A DNA stretch of 19,829 bases, taken from the NCBI GenBank assembly GCA_024280615.1, contig JAJRPU010000015.1, positions 1 through 19,829 on the forward strand, given 5' to 3'. The notes beneath the pieces were generated by a model. That model saw only the letters and a program-made list of their open reading frames with translations. It did not search any database and had not been told where the DNA came from. Position numbers and translations under genes: made by a program. Of this stretch, positions 8,426 through 19,200 are shown piece after piece; position 1 is the stretch's first letter, and each line of letters begins with the position of its first letter. This DNA comes from Bacteroidota bacterium. GTDB taxonomy: Bacteria; Bacteroidota; Bacteroidia; JAADEI01.

Positions 8426-11400
8426 ATGAAAGGTTTCATAATAAGTCTTCGGAAGCAGGCTTGGTTTAGAGGTGTTTCAATTGGCATTACTGCCGCTGTT
8501 TCGCTACCTGTTGACGCTTTAACCACAGGACCAGCCCAGCCTGAATATCAGGGTTTTCAACCCGTTGAAGTTGGCGAACATGTTGACCCATTCACAGGGG
8601 ATTTTTCATATTCCATAACTCTTGCAGACATAGATGGAGTTTTTCCTTTAACTCTTTCTTATTCTGCTGAATCTGTTGTGCCAGAGAGTGAAGCTAGTTG
8701 GGTGGGATGGGGTTGGAACCTCAACACAGGCGGAATTCAAAGGACAGTGAACGGGATTCCAGATGATGCAAACGGAGACCCGTTTGTAGAAAAAACACAT
8801 CTTGCCCCGGAAATTGATTTCAAACTGACCGCGGGATTAAAAGTAGAATTTTTAGGACACGAAACAGGAAATTCAAACTCTTCAAACTCTTCAGGCTCTT
8901 CAAACTCTGCAAACCAATCGTCATCTTCTTCACTTGCACCAAATTTCTTTATAACGCTAATGGCTAATACATACAGGGGAATAAGTATTGGTATAGGAGG
9001 CGGAATAGGACCCATTTCTGCAAGCTATACAACCGGGCAGGGAGCCCAACTGGGGATAAATTTAGTTATTCCAATGTTTAGGGCTAAGAAGGGTTCTGGG
9101 GACCCGTTTGCTACAACAATGGGAATATCAATTGCTCCAGGACATTATAGCTTCAATACAGCTTTTGGACAGATAAAGCCAAAGGACGATAAAAGCCAGT
9201 TTTACCCAATTGTTAGTTCTTCCCTTGAAGGCGTGGGACCTTTCGCGGTCAACTCTTCAGATATAGGGTCAAACAGATTTGGAATGGGAATAGGAGTAAA
9301 GTTTGGGTTTGAGTTACAGGGTTTTGAGCCTTTGACTTCAGGCGATGTGTTCCTCGCAGTCAAAGAATTCTCCAAGTCTCCTACGATTAGACAGGCTTAT
9401 GGTTACTTATATCTGCATCGTGCAAAGAACAATTCTGCTGCAAAGCTTGATTTTATGCAAGATAACAATAGAAATTTTGTTGTTGGAACTCCCGTTCTAT
9501 CACCAACTTATCTCACCCCTGACATGTTTTCCGCCAGCGGTTTCGGACTTGATGTTCAATTCAGAGCCCAGAGACGAAGCCCTGGAACGGTCTATCCATC
9601 TACTATTTTTAATTGGTTTGATGATAATTCGCCTCAAGAAGATGAAGATAATCTCTGGAAACAAATTATAAAGACTATAAAATCAGTGTTTATCAAACGG
9701 GGTGGTGAGGCAGACGTTGAAACGTCAGTGTCCATAGAAGGGGGACCAGGTGGTTTAGCCAAGTTAGGTGCAAACATAGGAGTTACTATCTCATCAGCAG
9801 AACGCGGACCATGGCTGGAAGTACTAAGTAAGTTGCCTCAATTTGAGGAAAACGATGTGTTTTGGAAGCCTGTTAGAGGTGGTTCATTAGTAGACATAGG
9901 TGCTTTACAACAGAATTACAATGGACACAACGAAGTTGTCCTTTCAATAAGGGGAAGCAGATGGGACGTTATGCTTGATGGCAGTTTTAAGCCTGAGCCA
10001 TATTACAAACATGAACTGGAACAACCCTACAGTATAACTACTTACACAGCAGATCAATGTAGACACCTATTCACCACCACGACGGTAAATCCATATGCTC
10101 GCGACCATCACATAGCCAGAATAGATATAGTTTCTCCTTCAGGCTTAAGGTATGTTTTTGACAAAACTCTTTATCAACGAACGGTTGACGTAACATTCCG
10201 AAAGGAATACACTGAACAGCCAAATAACATTCCTTTTCAGATTGATTATACGATGCAAGATGCTAGTGAAAATAATAAACAGGGACGGGACAATTTATAC
10301 ACCAGGAGGGAACAGCCAATGTTTGCCTACGCTTATTTGCCCACTCAAATCATAGCTCCTGATTATAGCGATGTAAATGGCAATGGACCAGACGATTCAG
10401 ACCTTGGTTGGTGGGCTAAATTGTCATACTCTCAATTGTCCAAGCTATACAAATGGAGAAACCCAATCACACCATACAAAGCAAATTTCAGCCCAGGTAA
10501 CCTGTTTACAAGATTGGATGGAACAGCTAATTACATATATGGGGAAAAGCAAATTGCATATCTGAAACAAATAGAAACACCTTATACTGTAGTGAAATTT
10601 TACACAAGCGGGAGGCTGGATGCCCTCGGTGTCTTGGACGAATATGGCAACTTGGACACAGTGAATAAAATGCATAAATTGGATTCAGTTGTTTTGTACA
10701 GGAAAGGGGAAGGTGGACTCCAATATCCTTATAGAAAAATCGCTTTTTACACTTCTTATAAGCTTGCTCAGGGAACACCCAATAGTATAGCACCAGGTGG
10801 TGGCAGACTAACCCTTGATAGTGTCAGTATTATTGAGTATGATGTTTATGGGACATGGAAAACAGGAAAACAAACATATAAGTTTACTTATTATGGAAAA
10901 GGGAGGAGGTATCGGCTTAATAGTACTGACCGATGGGGCATTTGGAACGACCAAGTAACGTGGTTTTCACGATATGCAGACACTTCAGAGGCAAGCCGTA
11001 ATGAATCGGTCAGACTGTGGAAACTGAAATCTATAGAACAGCCTTCCGGTGTCGTAGTAGAAATAGAATATGAATCAGACAGGTATAGGTGGGTTCAGGA
11101 CAGAAGGGCTATGCAAATGTACCAGATAATAGGGTTTTATGATGGTTCCCAACTTGTGGAAAGTACAACAAATATTGTAGTGGCAGATGTTAATTTCACA
11201 TCTAGTCAAATCCAAGAATTGGAAGATGAACTGTTTGACCCTATAGAGCACGCTAACGGATTAATTTATCTCCGGCTTCCTGTGAAAATTGACAGGAGCT
11301 TACCCTATCCTGTCTATGAAATGCTTGAAACATTTGTTAGATATGTTAGCCATTCATGGGAGGACGTTGACAATGACGGGCTTTATGAAGCCCTTATAGA

Positions 11401-14400
11401 AATTGAATATGCTGGGATTGATGATGGGGTCAGTGGGGTCAACCCAGTTCAATATGCAGCCATACAATTTGCTATGAATTCAGCACCTCAGGTTATTTAT
11501 GTTGGTTTGGACCAAGGAATTAACATGTTTATAACCAGTGATGACCCATTTAGCCTTCTGCTAAACAGTTTTAGGAGTGCTATTACAACTATTGCTCAAA
11601 CTTTGTTGGATTTTGTGGCTATTATCTTAGCGAACAACAATTTTATCAGGTATTTAGCTAATATGGGCGTAGGAAAGAGGTGCCTTATTACCTCGGATGC
11701 GGTTATTCGGCTTGGTGCTATTGGACAGCGTTTGGGCGGCGGAGCCCGTGTGAAGAGGATTGTGTATAGAGATGTTTGGGAGGGGCATGCCATTAGGCAC
11801 GAAATTAGATACATATATGGTCCCGGGGTGGCTTCCTTTGAGCCGACGTCTGGACACGAAGAAAGCCCATTTGCCCTTCCGGTGTTCTATGAGAGGTATC
11901 AAAGGGGAGGCTTGGCTTCTGTCCTTGACAACTGGGGGATTGTCTCAAATCCAGACTTGTTTATAATGGAACCGGTGGGAATCTCGTCTTTCCCTGCTCC
12001 GTCAGTGGGCTATCAATGGACAATAGTTAAGCATGTTACTCCTCAAGGAGTCCCGTCAACAGGCTGGAGCAAGTATGAATATTATACATACAAAGACTTC
12101 CCTGTTAAGGAAAGTTTTTCACCGATTAACTATGGCAGTGAAGGAGATTTCTTAGCAACTTTTATTCATTCCACTGTAAATAATCAAACCTTTTATTCTT
12201 ATACGATTCCACCTCCATTGGCTCCTATACTTCTCTATTGGAATGGGGGGCAAGTAATTGGTGTTAGCCAGGGTTTCATCTTTGAAACCCATAATATGCA
12301 TGGGAAGATGAGGCGGAAGCAAGTGTTTGACGGAGCTGGACGCCTCATAGCAGAGGAAATCTACTCTTATAAGAGGGGAACTGATGGTACAACCTTTGCC
12401 CTTCCAACCGGACAGAAAAACACTTTAGCCAGTGGGACAGACATGGACTTTGTTGTATATGTAGATTATTTCAGAAGCCAGACAGTATACACACAAGTGA
12501 ACCTAAACGCCGCCGCAACCTTATTTCCATTACTTGTTTCTCCCTACGTATCTGGGAAATTTCATATTCAGAAACAAAAACTTTACTTAGTTACAACTAC
12601 TAAACGATTGTATTATCACTACTATGTTGATAAGGTAGTGGTTCGGAAATACACACAGAGGGGAGAGCAAAAGTCTTACGTATATGACCTTATCACCGGG
12701 GAACCTTTAGTTAACAAGACCTATACGGAGGGCATGGGACAGCCAACCTATAGCGTTAAATATCCTGCGTATTGGTTCTACCCCGAGTTGGGACCAGCAC
12801 ATGGTTCGGAAGGAACTGAATTTATAATTACTACGAATAGCAACGGGGTGTTAAACACTGGCTATATAGTGAATCCGATTTCAGACGTGTGGTATTTTGA
12901 CCCAAGACCTCTTGTGGAAGGAGACATCTTGTATTTCCCTGATTTGTATAAGAAGGCGTGGGTGGTGGAAGACGAGACCACGGGCAAGTTGGCATTAGTG
13001 GACCGCAACGGAGACCCAATGATAGTCAGCGGTAAAAAAGCAATTCGGATTAGGTCCGGCAGAAAAAATATGCTTTCGCTGACAGTAGCAAACATTCAAT
13101 CTCTGAGTATCTCTAATGGTATGTTTTTAGAGGTCCCGAATGATTCGTTGCTTTCAGTGTCGTTGACCACGTATAGCGACAGGTGGCAGATGCCCTGCAC
13201 AAGGCAGTGCTCACTGAGCATTAACCCCACGGATACCGTTACCTTAAAATGGAACTGGACAGCCGGCGGATTGAAGGTCTCAGGCTATCATAACCCGGAC
13301 TACTTGATTTATGACCATTCTGCTTATTCGGCAACTACAAAAGATAGATATTCTGTATGGGGAGTTGACAACTCTGTGAATGACGGTCCTAGGGCAGAGG
13401 CAACCCTTTTCCCATCGGATTCACTCTCAATGGTTGTTTTCCTTGGCCCACGCCATTATCGTTACTCTATGATTATAGGAAAAACCATTGTTGGGAGTGG
13501 TACTATGACTATGGATGGGGTTTTTGTTAATGGAGTGAGGTGGCATGATGTTCACATTGCCCAATACAACAAGAAGAAATTCCTACTTACAACAGGAAGG
13601 CACTATGACTCCATTTATTCGGCTCCAGACACTGCTTGGACATGTTCCATACAAACATATGAACTTAATGATTTCCTCAGAGTCTTCAAATATTTAGCAC
13701 TGAACGATTCAATCTGTTTAAAAGATTTAATCAAGGAGTTGGAAAGGCTGTTGGATAGGCTTGATGTGCCACGCTTGGAAACCAAGGAAGACACTGTTAA
13801 ATGGCTGTATAAAGAATTACTTCGCTATTTGGATGAGTGCAATGGCAGATGTTTTATAGATGTTCCTATGCACAGGCAGATTGTCAGACCGGCTTCTTTG
13901 CAGAGTGTTGACAGCACAGATATAGTTGCCTTGTGGGAGATAACCGATTCAATACACTTAGCTTGGGTTTCCCGGCTTGATGGACACGATTGGCACATTC
14001 AAGCTTTCAGAATCAATGACGGAGTAGCCACATGGGTCATCAAAAAAGCAAATAGTAGCAGTTATCTTGTGGGCACTCATTCTATCTCTCCTTTGGTTAA
14101 AATAGGTGTTTGGAAATTGACCCTTTCGGGCAACGTGTCGGATGCCCTATGGCAATGGACCAAGACAAACACTGGCAGGCAACCTAAATTGCTTATTCTA
14201 AGAAGCTTGGGGAACTATGTGTACTTGTATGAGTTTGATGGGAATTCCTGGGTCAGGCGACGCACCTATGTTAGGTCCCTCAATAGCAATATTGTTGTGT
14301 TTACTAAATGGGAAGGGGCGTGGCGCATTGCATGGACAACAAACGGAAAAACCACCTCTTCCAGCTATCTATATCTAGGACATATTCCGCAAATCGGCTC

Positions 14401-16198
14401 AACGCAAGCTATTAAATTAACCGTATCTGAACCCATTGAACTAAAATATTCCAGTGGACAGGGCTGGTTCCCCTTCCTGCTTGCCAAACATAAACAAGAC
14501 AGCTCACTGATCATTATCAAAGTGGACACCTCCGAATGGGCTTGTCCAAAGTCAGTACTCTCACGACAGTGGTCCTCCTACTCTATAGGTCCTTTCCAAA
14601 TGTTTTTTAAAGATACATTGCTGTCATACCATGTTGATTCGCTTCAATGGAGAGATATCGGCATGGGTCTAGTCGGTCAGGTCAATACCATTTGCAGTTG
14701 TGAAGACGAGGTTACTGTCGTTATCAGACATCCGGAGGCTTGTTGCTCCGGAACCCTCTTTGTGCAAAACGGAAAGAAAATCACACTGAAGAAACATACA
14801 TCCAATGGACTAGTTGAAATAGGAACAGGGTCCATCTTTACCAATTTGTGTCCGGGGTTATACAGGGTTTTTGCTGGGCAGGGAAATTGTGGCAATTTCG
14901 CAGACATAGCAATTGATGCCTCGGTGTTATGTAGTGCCCCTAATGCAGGCCGCGTTAACCCGTATATTGTGGGGATACGGGGCAGGTGGCTGGTTGATAA
15001 ACAATGGGTGTTCCCAGATGAGCGAAAACCTTTGAATATAAGTCAAATTCCAAATATAAGAACCGCCGGAATACTTAACAGAACAATAAATCCGATTAGA
15101 AGATATGGCAATAGGCTAATCATAGATACAAATGGTTGGATGGCTGCCTCGGAAGTTACTCAGATGGGCTTGTGGGGAGAACCAATTGAAGAAAGAAACA
15201 TCCTTGGACTTTATAATTCCGCTTTGTTCGGTTACAAACGACGGCAACCAGTGATGGTCTCTGCAAACGCCAGATACAGAGACATACTCTTCACCTCTTT
15301 TGAAGAGACCACTGTCTTAGAAGACCACTTAGACTTTTCCTCTGCACAAGTACAAAGCCTTAAAATAACAGAGGAATTTTTCCACACTGGGCATCACTCA
15401 CTTAGGTTAGACCAAGGGGACTTGTTTATGGTTGGGGGCTGGCAAATTGCCCGTCAATGCGGGAACGACCTGCCCAGGACAGTGCCTTTCGCTGCCAGTG
15501 GTTGCGATTGCATGGACAACTTCACGCCATCTCCAGGACAATACTACCTATATGCTTGGGTTAAATGGCCTATTGACACGCTGGACTTGGTCGCCTGCAA
15601 ACCCCCACAATGCTTAATTGATAAGCCAAAGCCACCACCAATGGCTCGGACAATGAACCCACAAACATCACCAAGACAGTTGGGAACATCGCTAGAACAA
15701 AAACAACATAATAGACAAATAGGAAAATGCTGGACACAATTAGTTTGGAGCAACAGACAAGGTATGATATGTATTCAGAAGTGTTGCAAAGAAAAGCTAT
15801 ACAAAGACATTGACCCACAAGTTAAATTGCAGGTTTCGTGGCCCGGCTATTCCCAAACCCTTGAACCGGAACACATTTCTAACTCAATAGAAGGTTGGAG
15901 GCTATACCGATGGAAAGTGAATGTTCCCGATTCATGTGGCAAGTTTCACATGTATTTGTATGGGGATGCTGGCAAGTCCTGGTGGCTTGATGACATTCGG
16001 TTTGAGCCGGCGGGGTCCAAGGGCACAACGTTCACTTATGAAGGGGAATACATAAGGCTTGTTGCCCGGTTCAATGAGGTTCATGCCCCAACGCTATACA
16101 GATACGACGAACGGGGACAACTCTCAAGCGTGCTCCACAAGATAGAAAGGGCATTGTTGGGAATCTCTCATCAACGAATGGACCTCAAAGCAAAATAG
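8426..16198 (+). CDS. Giant SpvB/Rhs-like secreted protein (2590 residues)
   Basis: This belongs to a family of very large Bacteroidota proteins related to SpvB/TcaC and Rhs proteins, which build hollow beta shells. Export is likely through a signal peptide ending VDA (residue 31). Family landmarks run in order: VDPFTGDFSYSI (53-64), SWVGWGWNLN (91-100), a Ser/Asn-rich linker (about 146-169), DYSDVNGNGPDD (646-657), TDRWG (834-838), LGGGARVKR (1103-1111), GVASFEP (1134-1140), RSGRKN (1543-1548), NPYIVGIRGRW (2178-2188), and the SEVT...ALFGY and SANARYRDI segments (about 2242-2288). The end, TLYRYDERGQL (2556-2566) then LLGISHQRMDLKAK, is the normal C-terminus of the family, so the protein is not truncated. 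Between 1548 and 2178 lies an unusually long insertion. No toxin, protease or T9SS sorting domain is seen. The role is inferred as surface or contact-dependent, not proven. Confidence 0.85.
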   Translation: MKGFIISLRKQAWFRGVSIGITAAVSLPVDALTTGPAQPEYQGFQPVEVGEHVDPFTGDFSYSITLADIDGVFPLTLSYSAESVVPESEASWVGWGWNLNTGGIQRTVNGIPDDANGDPFVEKTHLAPEIDFKLTAGLKVEFLGHETGNSNSSNSSGSSNSANQSSSSSLAPNFFITLMANTYRGISIGIGGGIGPISASYTTGQGAQLGINLVIPMFRAKKGSGDPFATTMGISIAPGHYSFNTAFGQIKPKDDKSQFYPIVSSSLEGVGPFAVNSSDIGSNRFGMGIGVKFGFELQGFEPLTSGDVFLAVKEFSKSPTIRQAYGYLYLHRAKNNSAAKLDFMQDNNRNFVVGTPVLSPTYLTPDMFSASGFGLDVQFRAQRRSPGTVYPSTIFNWFDDNSPQEDEDNLWKQIIKTIKSVFIKRGGEADVETSVSIEGGPGGLAKLGANIGVTISSAERGPWLEVLSKLPQFEENDVFWKPVRGGSLVDIGALQQNYNGHNEVVLSIRGSRWDVMLDGSFKPEPYYKHELEQPYSITTYTADQCRHLFTTTTVNPYARDHHIARIDIVSPSGLRYVFDKTLYQRTVDVTFRKEYTEQPNNIPFQIDYTMQDASENNKQGRDNLYTRREQPMFAYAYLPTQIIAPDYSDVNGNGPDDSDLGWWAKLSYSQLSKLYKWRNPITPYKANFSPGNLFTRLDGTANYIYGEKQIAYLKQIETPYTVVKFYTSGRLDALGVLDEYGNLDTVNKMHKLDSVVLYRKGEGGLQYPYRKIAFYTSYKLAQGTPNSIAPGGGRLTLDSVSIIEYDVYGTWKTGKQTYKFTYYGKGRRYRLNSTDRWGIWNDQVTWFSRYADTSEASRNESVRLWKLKSIEQPSGVVVEIEYESDRYRWVQDRRAMQMYQIIGFYDGSQLVESTTNIVVADVNFTSSQIQELEDELFDPIEHANGLIYLRLPVKIDRSLPYPVYEMLETFVRYVSHSWEDVDNDGLYEALIEIEYAGIDDGVSGVNPVQYAAIQFAMNSAPQVIYVGLDQGINMFITSDDPFSLLLNSFRSAITTIAQTLLDFVAIILANNNFIRYLANMGVGKRCLITSDAVIRLGAIGQRLGGGARVKRIVYRDVWEGHAIRHEIRYIYGPGVASFEPTSGHEESPFALPVFYERYQRGGLASVLDNWGIVSNPDLFIMEPVGISSFPAPSVGYQWTIVKHVTPQGVPSTGWSKYEYYTYKDFPVKESFSPINYGSEGDFLATFIHSTVNNQTFYSYTIPPPLAPILLYWNGGQVIGVSQGFIFETHNMHGKMRRKQVFDGAGRLIAEEIYSYKRGTDGTTFALPTGQKNTLASGTDMDFVVYVDYFRSQTVYTQVNLNAAATLFPLLVSPYVSGKFHIQKQKLYLVTTTKRLYYHYYVDKVVVRKYTQRGEQKSYVYDLITGEPLVNKTYTEGMGQPTYSVKYPAYWFYPELGPAHGSEGTEFIITTNSNGVLNTGYIVNPISDVWYFDPRPLVEGDILYFPDLYKKAWVVEDETTGKLALVDRNGDPMIVSGKKAIRIRSGRKNMLSLTVANIQSLSISNGMFLEVPNDSLLSVSLTTYSDRWQMPCTRQCSLSINPTDTVTLKWNWTAGGLKVSGYHNPDYLIYDHSAYSATTKDRYSVWGVDNSVNDGPRAEATLFPSDSLSMVVFLGPRHYRYSMIIGKTIVGSGTMTMDGVFVNGVRWHDVHIAQYNKKKFLLTTGRHYDSIYSAPDTAWTCSIQTYELNDFLRVFKYLALNDSICLKDLIKELERLLDRLDVPRLETKEDTVKWLYKELLRYLDECNGRCFIDVPMHRQIVRPASLQSVDSTDIVALWEITDSIHLAWVSRLDGHDWHIQAFRINDGVATWVIKKANSSSYLVGTHSISPLVKIGVWKLTLSGNVSDALWQWTKTNTGRQPKLLILRSLGNYVYLYEFDGNSWVRRRTYVRSLNSNIVVFTKWEGAWRIAWTTNGKTTSSSYLYLGHIPQIGSTQAIKLTVSEPIELKYSSGQGWFPFLLAKHKQDSSLIIIKVDTSEWACPKSVLSRQWSSYSIGPFQMFFKDTLLSYHVDSLQWRDIGMGLVGQVNTICSCEDEVTVVIRHPEACCSGTLFVQNGKKITLKKHTSNGLVEIGTGSIFTNLCPGLYRVFAGQGNCGNFADIAIDASVLCSAPNAGRVNPYIVGIRGRWLVDKQWVFPDERKPLNISQIPNIRTAGILNRTINPIRRYGNRLIIDTNGWMAASEVTQMGLWGEPIEERNILGLYNSALFGYKRRQPVMVSANARYRDILFTSFEETTVLEDHLDFSSAQVQSLKITEEFFHTGHHSLRLDQGDLFMVGGWQIARQCGNDLPRTVPFAASGCDCMDNFTPSPGQYYLYAWVKWPIDTLDLVACKPPQCLIDKPKPPPMARTMNPQTSPRQLGTSLEQKQHNRQIGKCWTQLVWSNRQGMICIQKCCKEKLYKDIDPQVKLQVSWPGYSQTLEPEHISNSIEGWRLYRWKVNVPDSCGKFHMYLYGDAGKSWWLDDIRFEPAGSKGTTFTYEGEYIRLVARFNEVHAPTLYRYDERGQLSSVLHKIERALLGISHQRMDLKAK
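8872..8907 (+). repeat. 9-bp tandem repeat encoding Ser/Asn linker
   Basis: Four consecutive 9-bp units, TTCAAACTC three times and TTCAGGCTC once, code for a Ser/Asn-rich linker that continues to about 8931 with further Ser codons. The unit is a multiple of three, so slippage would lengthen or shorten the linker without breaking the frame. The linker separates the N-terminal GDFSY/GWNLN domain from the following beta-rich part. Confidence 0.8.
13130..14930 (+). other. Long insertion region within the giant SpvB/Rhs-like protein
   Basis: This part of the 8426 gene (residues about 1569-2169) lies between two landmarks, RSGRKN and NPYIVGIRGRW, that I remember as separated by roughly 60-100 residues in family members. 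Here they are about 630 apart. The stretch contains a charged helical segment between cysteines (Cys1764 to Cys1805/Cys1809). Trp-rich strands follow, with a beta-propeller look (LYEFDGNSW, WEGAWRIAW). A Cys-rich end carries CSCEDE, EACCSG and NLCPGLYRV, resembling SprB-like repeats. The normal spacing is from memory, so the size of the excess is approximate. Confidence 0.5.
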
Positions 16199-16205
16199 TG
16201 GATTG

Positions 16206-19200
16206 ATGAGGTTAATAGCCATTTTAATCGGGGTTCTAAGCGTTACAGGGCTTCTTGGACAGACCTACACAGAGGGTTACCAGGAAATATGCACAGCCCC
16301 AGTAAGGATGGACACGGTAACCGACACCTCAGGAACTGAACTGGCATTGTATTCCGGACCCCTTGAGTTCAAAAAATTGTGGATAGAAGCCAGCTGGGAC
16401 CTGTATAGCATAGGTATTAGGCATTTTGACAATGCCAAAGTGAAGATTCCCATTAACTATTTTGCTAAGAGCGATTCTGTTACTCTGGCTGATACTGTGA
16501 TAGTGGGGTGGCAGTATCCCGACTCATGGGGCTCAAAAGTTGAATTTTCACAACACTTTGACACGTTCATAGTGCGCATAGACACACATCATTATCCCTA
16601 TCCTGTTTTGTTCCGCCTCTGTGGACTATATAAAACAGACATTAAAAGAGGTTTGAATGCACAGAATTTAAGGGTCATTGACAAAGGGGCATTTTGGCTT
16701 GTTTCATGGACCGGTTCTGCTAAATGCTATGAGGTGGAATGGACATATATTCCCTCTATTAAAGAGGACGGGACAAAGGTCAAGCGGATAGAGAAGTTAA
16801 GGTATTCCTTTATTGAGCATGGTGTTAGGGTTCGTCGTTGTCAACGCCAATTCAAGATTCCAAAGATTTATCCTCGGGGCTGGTTATTAGTCAGGGTTCG
16901 CGGAATCGGTCCAGATGGAACAACAGGCAGGTGGACCCTTGAGACGCAGTGGGACCATTCGTGCCGGTGCGAATTGCCTAACCTAAAAGACATACGCCGG
17001 AGAAGATATGGTGGATTGATAGAGATTAAACCCAAGGATGTGGACACCCTAAATAGGGTCTATCGGTTAGTTGCCAGTGAGTGGGACCAAGGTTGGGAAG
17101 GCAAGTGGTTTGATGGTTTCGGAAGGCTTCGCCAGGAACAATACCTGGACTTAGATTCCGGATGGCGTGTTGTAACAAGCAAGTATTATGACCATGCAGG
17201 CAGGGAAGCCATAACCACCTATCCGTCCTTGGTTATTGGCAGGGCATTGCGATATGTGGAGGACTTCGCCACTACAAATGGGAATAACTTAGTTGATTGG
17301 AGCAGCTGGGAACCGCTATCCAACACGCTTACACCAGTGGAGATAGATAGTTTTTCTGCGTTGGGCAGGTGGCACAGCGAAGCAAACCCTAAGAAAACAC
17401 AATACCCATATTTGCCAAAGACTAAGTATCCGTATAGTCAGCGGGTCTATTATCCAGATGGGCGACTACGAGCGGAGGGACGCGGAGACCCATGGCGACT
17501 CAATGCCCGGTCAAACGTCTATTTCTATGGCAGTGTGCTAAACGAACTGGACAGGCTCTTTGGAACAGATGCCTTTTCGCCAAGCAACTATGAAAAGGTT
17601 CTCTGGAAAGATGCCAATGGGCAGTGGCACGTTAGGTATACTGATTTGAGTGGCAGGGTTGTGGCGGAGGGCTTAGTGGGCACCCCCCCTGATTCGGTGT
17701 TGCCAGCACCAGGAAAAGGATTAATGCCCGGGGGAGTTCCAATTAGGAAAACCACTTGGGATCATTTAATTAGTCCCACCGAGGGGCAAGCAGGCTTCGG
17801 TATTGTTCTGCCGGGAACAGGAGTGGACATCTGGTATAGAGCAACAGGGAAACAATGGGGATATTCCTGCGAGGGGGATACGCTTAAGCTTCCTTGCATC
17901 TATTGCTTGGAGGTTCAAGTGGTTGATGTAACGAGGGACAGTGTGCTGGTGAGATGGACAGACACCATAGAAGGACGGGAGTTTGTTTTGGACACCTTGC
18001 TGGCAACGAGACTGGACTCACAAGGGCAATATATGATCTGGCGGAAACTCACCTGGCTCAATTCAGCAGTCGTAGACCTCTATCAAGACACCTTATTCAA
18101 GTTCATCATGGGAACTTGTGTTGTGGACACCCCGCGGGTCATAGACGCTTGTGAGGAAGCCGATGGGTCCGAGAACCTTGACATGTGTGATGTGTGGCGA
18201 TTACTCATGATGGGCAATGTGATGCCTGGGGGCAGATACGGACCCTTAAGGTGGGACACAACAGGAGTCATCCCGGATAGCTCAATCTGGAACGTGTTGA
18301 TTGGAATCCCTATCAGCTGGCTTAGCGCGGACGTGGCTTCAGCATTCAACTCCACTTTTGAAACCAATGTGTATAACCAATGGCGTCATTCCGGACTGTT
18401 CTCCTTCCGAACACCGCTATATTGGGACGGCACATCTTGGAAACCGTATTATTATGATGAAGATGGACGGATAGACACGCTATGGATAGGGCAGGATGTG
18501 GACACCTCGGATGTTGTCTCTGGAAACTATGTGTTTTCAATGTTCACACAACATGGACTAAAGCATTTCACTTTCCCTCAGTTTTTGACCCTAGAGAGTT
18601 TTGTGATTAATTACAAGATGTCGTGGTCTGCCAGCTTACTGCCTGCCCATCCAGAGTGGGTTTATCTGCGTTGGTGCCGGTGGGCTGGGTCTCATCAGCA
18701 TAATGGCATCTTTGCTCGGGATTTCACCAATCATTTAGACACGCTTGATTGGGACACATACAGGTCAATTTATGGTGTAGTGCCTTTGCATGAAGCCGAC
18801 CCGTTGTATTGGCGTATTGGTCGCCTCTGGCAGGGCAACAGTGAGAAACCGTGGTCCTGTGGGTCATGGAATACCGCTCAAGCCTTTGAAAGTGTGTGGC
18901 ATAAGGCGTCTTGGCTGGACAGCTACGGCTGGCTGACCCTGCCTCAAGTGGCATACTTATCTGTCCACGGAGTCTGTGATTCGGTTCGGCTGGCACAGAC
19001 CCTCTCCATGCCTTGGGATTCATTGATAGACAGTTCTGTGTGGCAATACATGATTAACCTTTATTCCATCAGGCGTCGGGAGCTGTTGACCAAGTGGCTA
19101 CATAACAGGGCAGCCAACGAGCAAAGATTAAACTTTGTGATTGGAAATTCAAGGGGAACTGTCTCGCCACAGGACAATTACGGCACATGCACAACCAACT

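Noticed and set aside
9345..9671. Forward open frame of 108 codons in another frame of the giant gene
   Set aside because: It overlaps conserved coding sequence in the main frame and has no start context or domain.
16196..16208. Frameshift splitting a single giant gene
   Set aside because: The first protein ends with the normal family C-terminus and the second begins with its own signal peptide, so two genes are the better reading.
17954..18154. Small gene of 66 codons within 16206-19829
   Set aside because: The long frame from 16206 is open throughout and carries family motifs; the small frame is a shadow.
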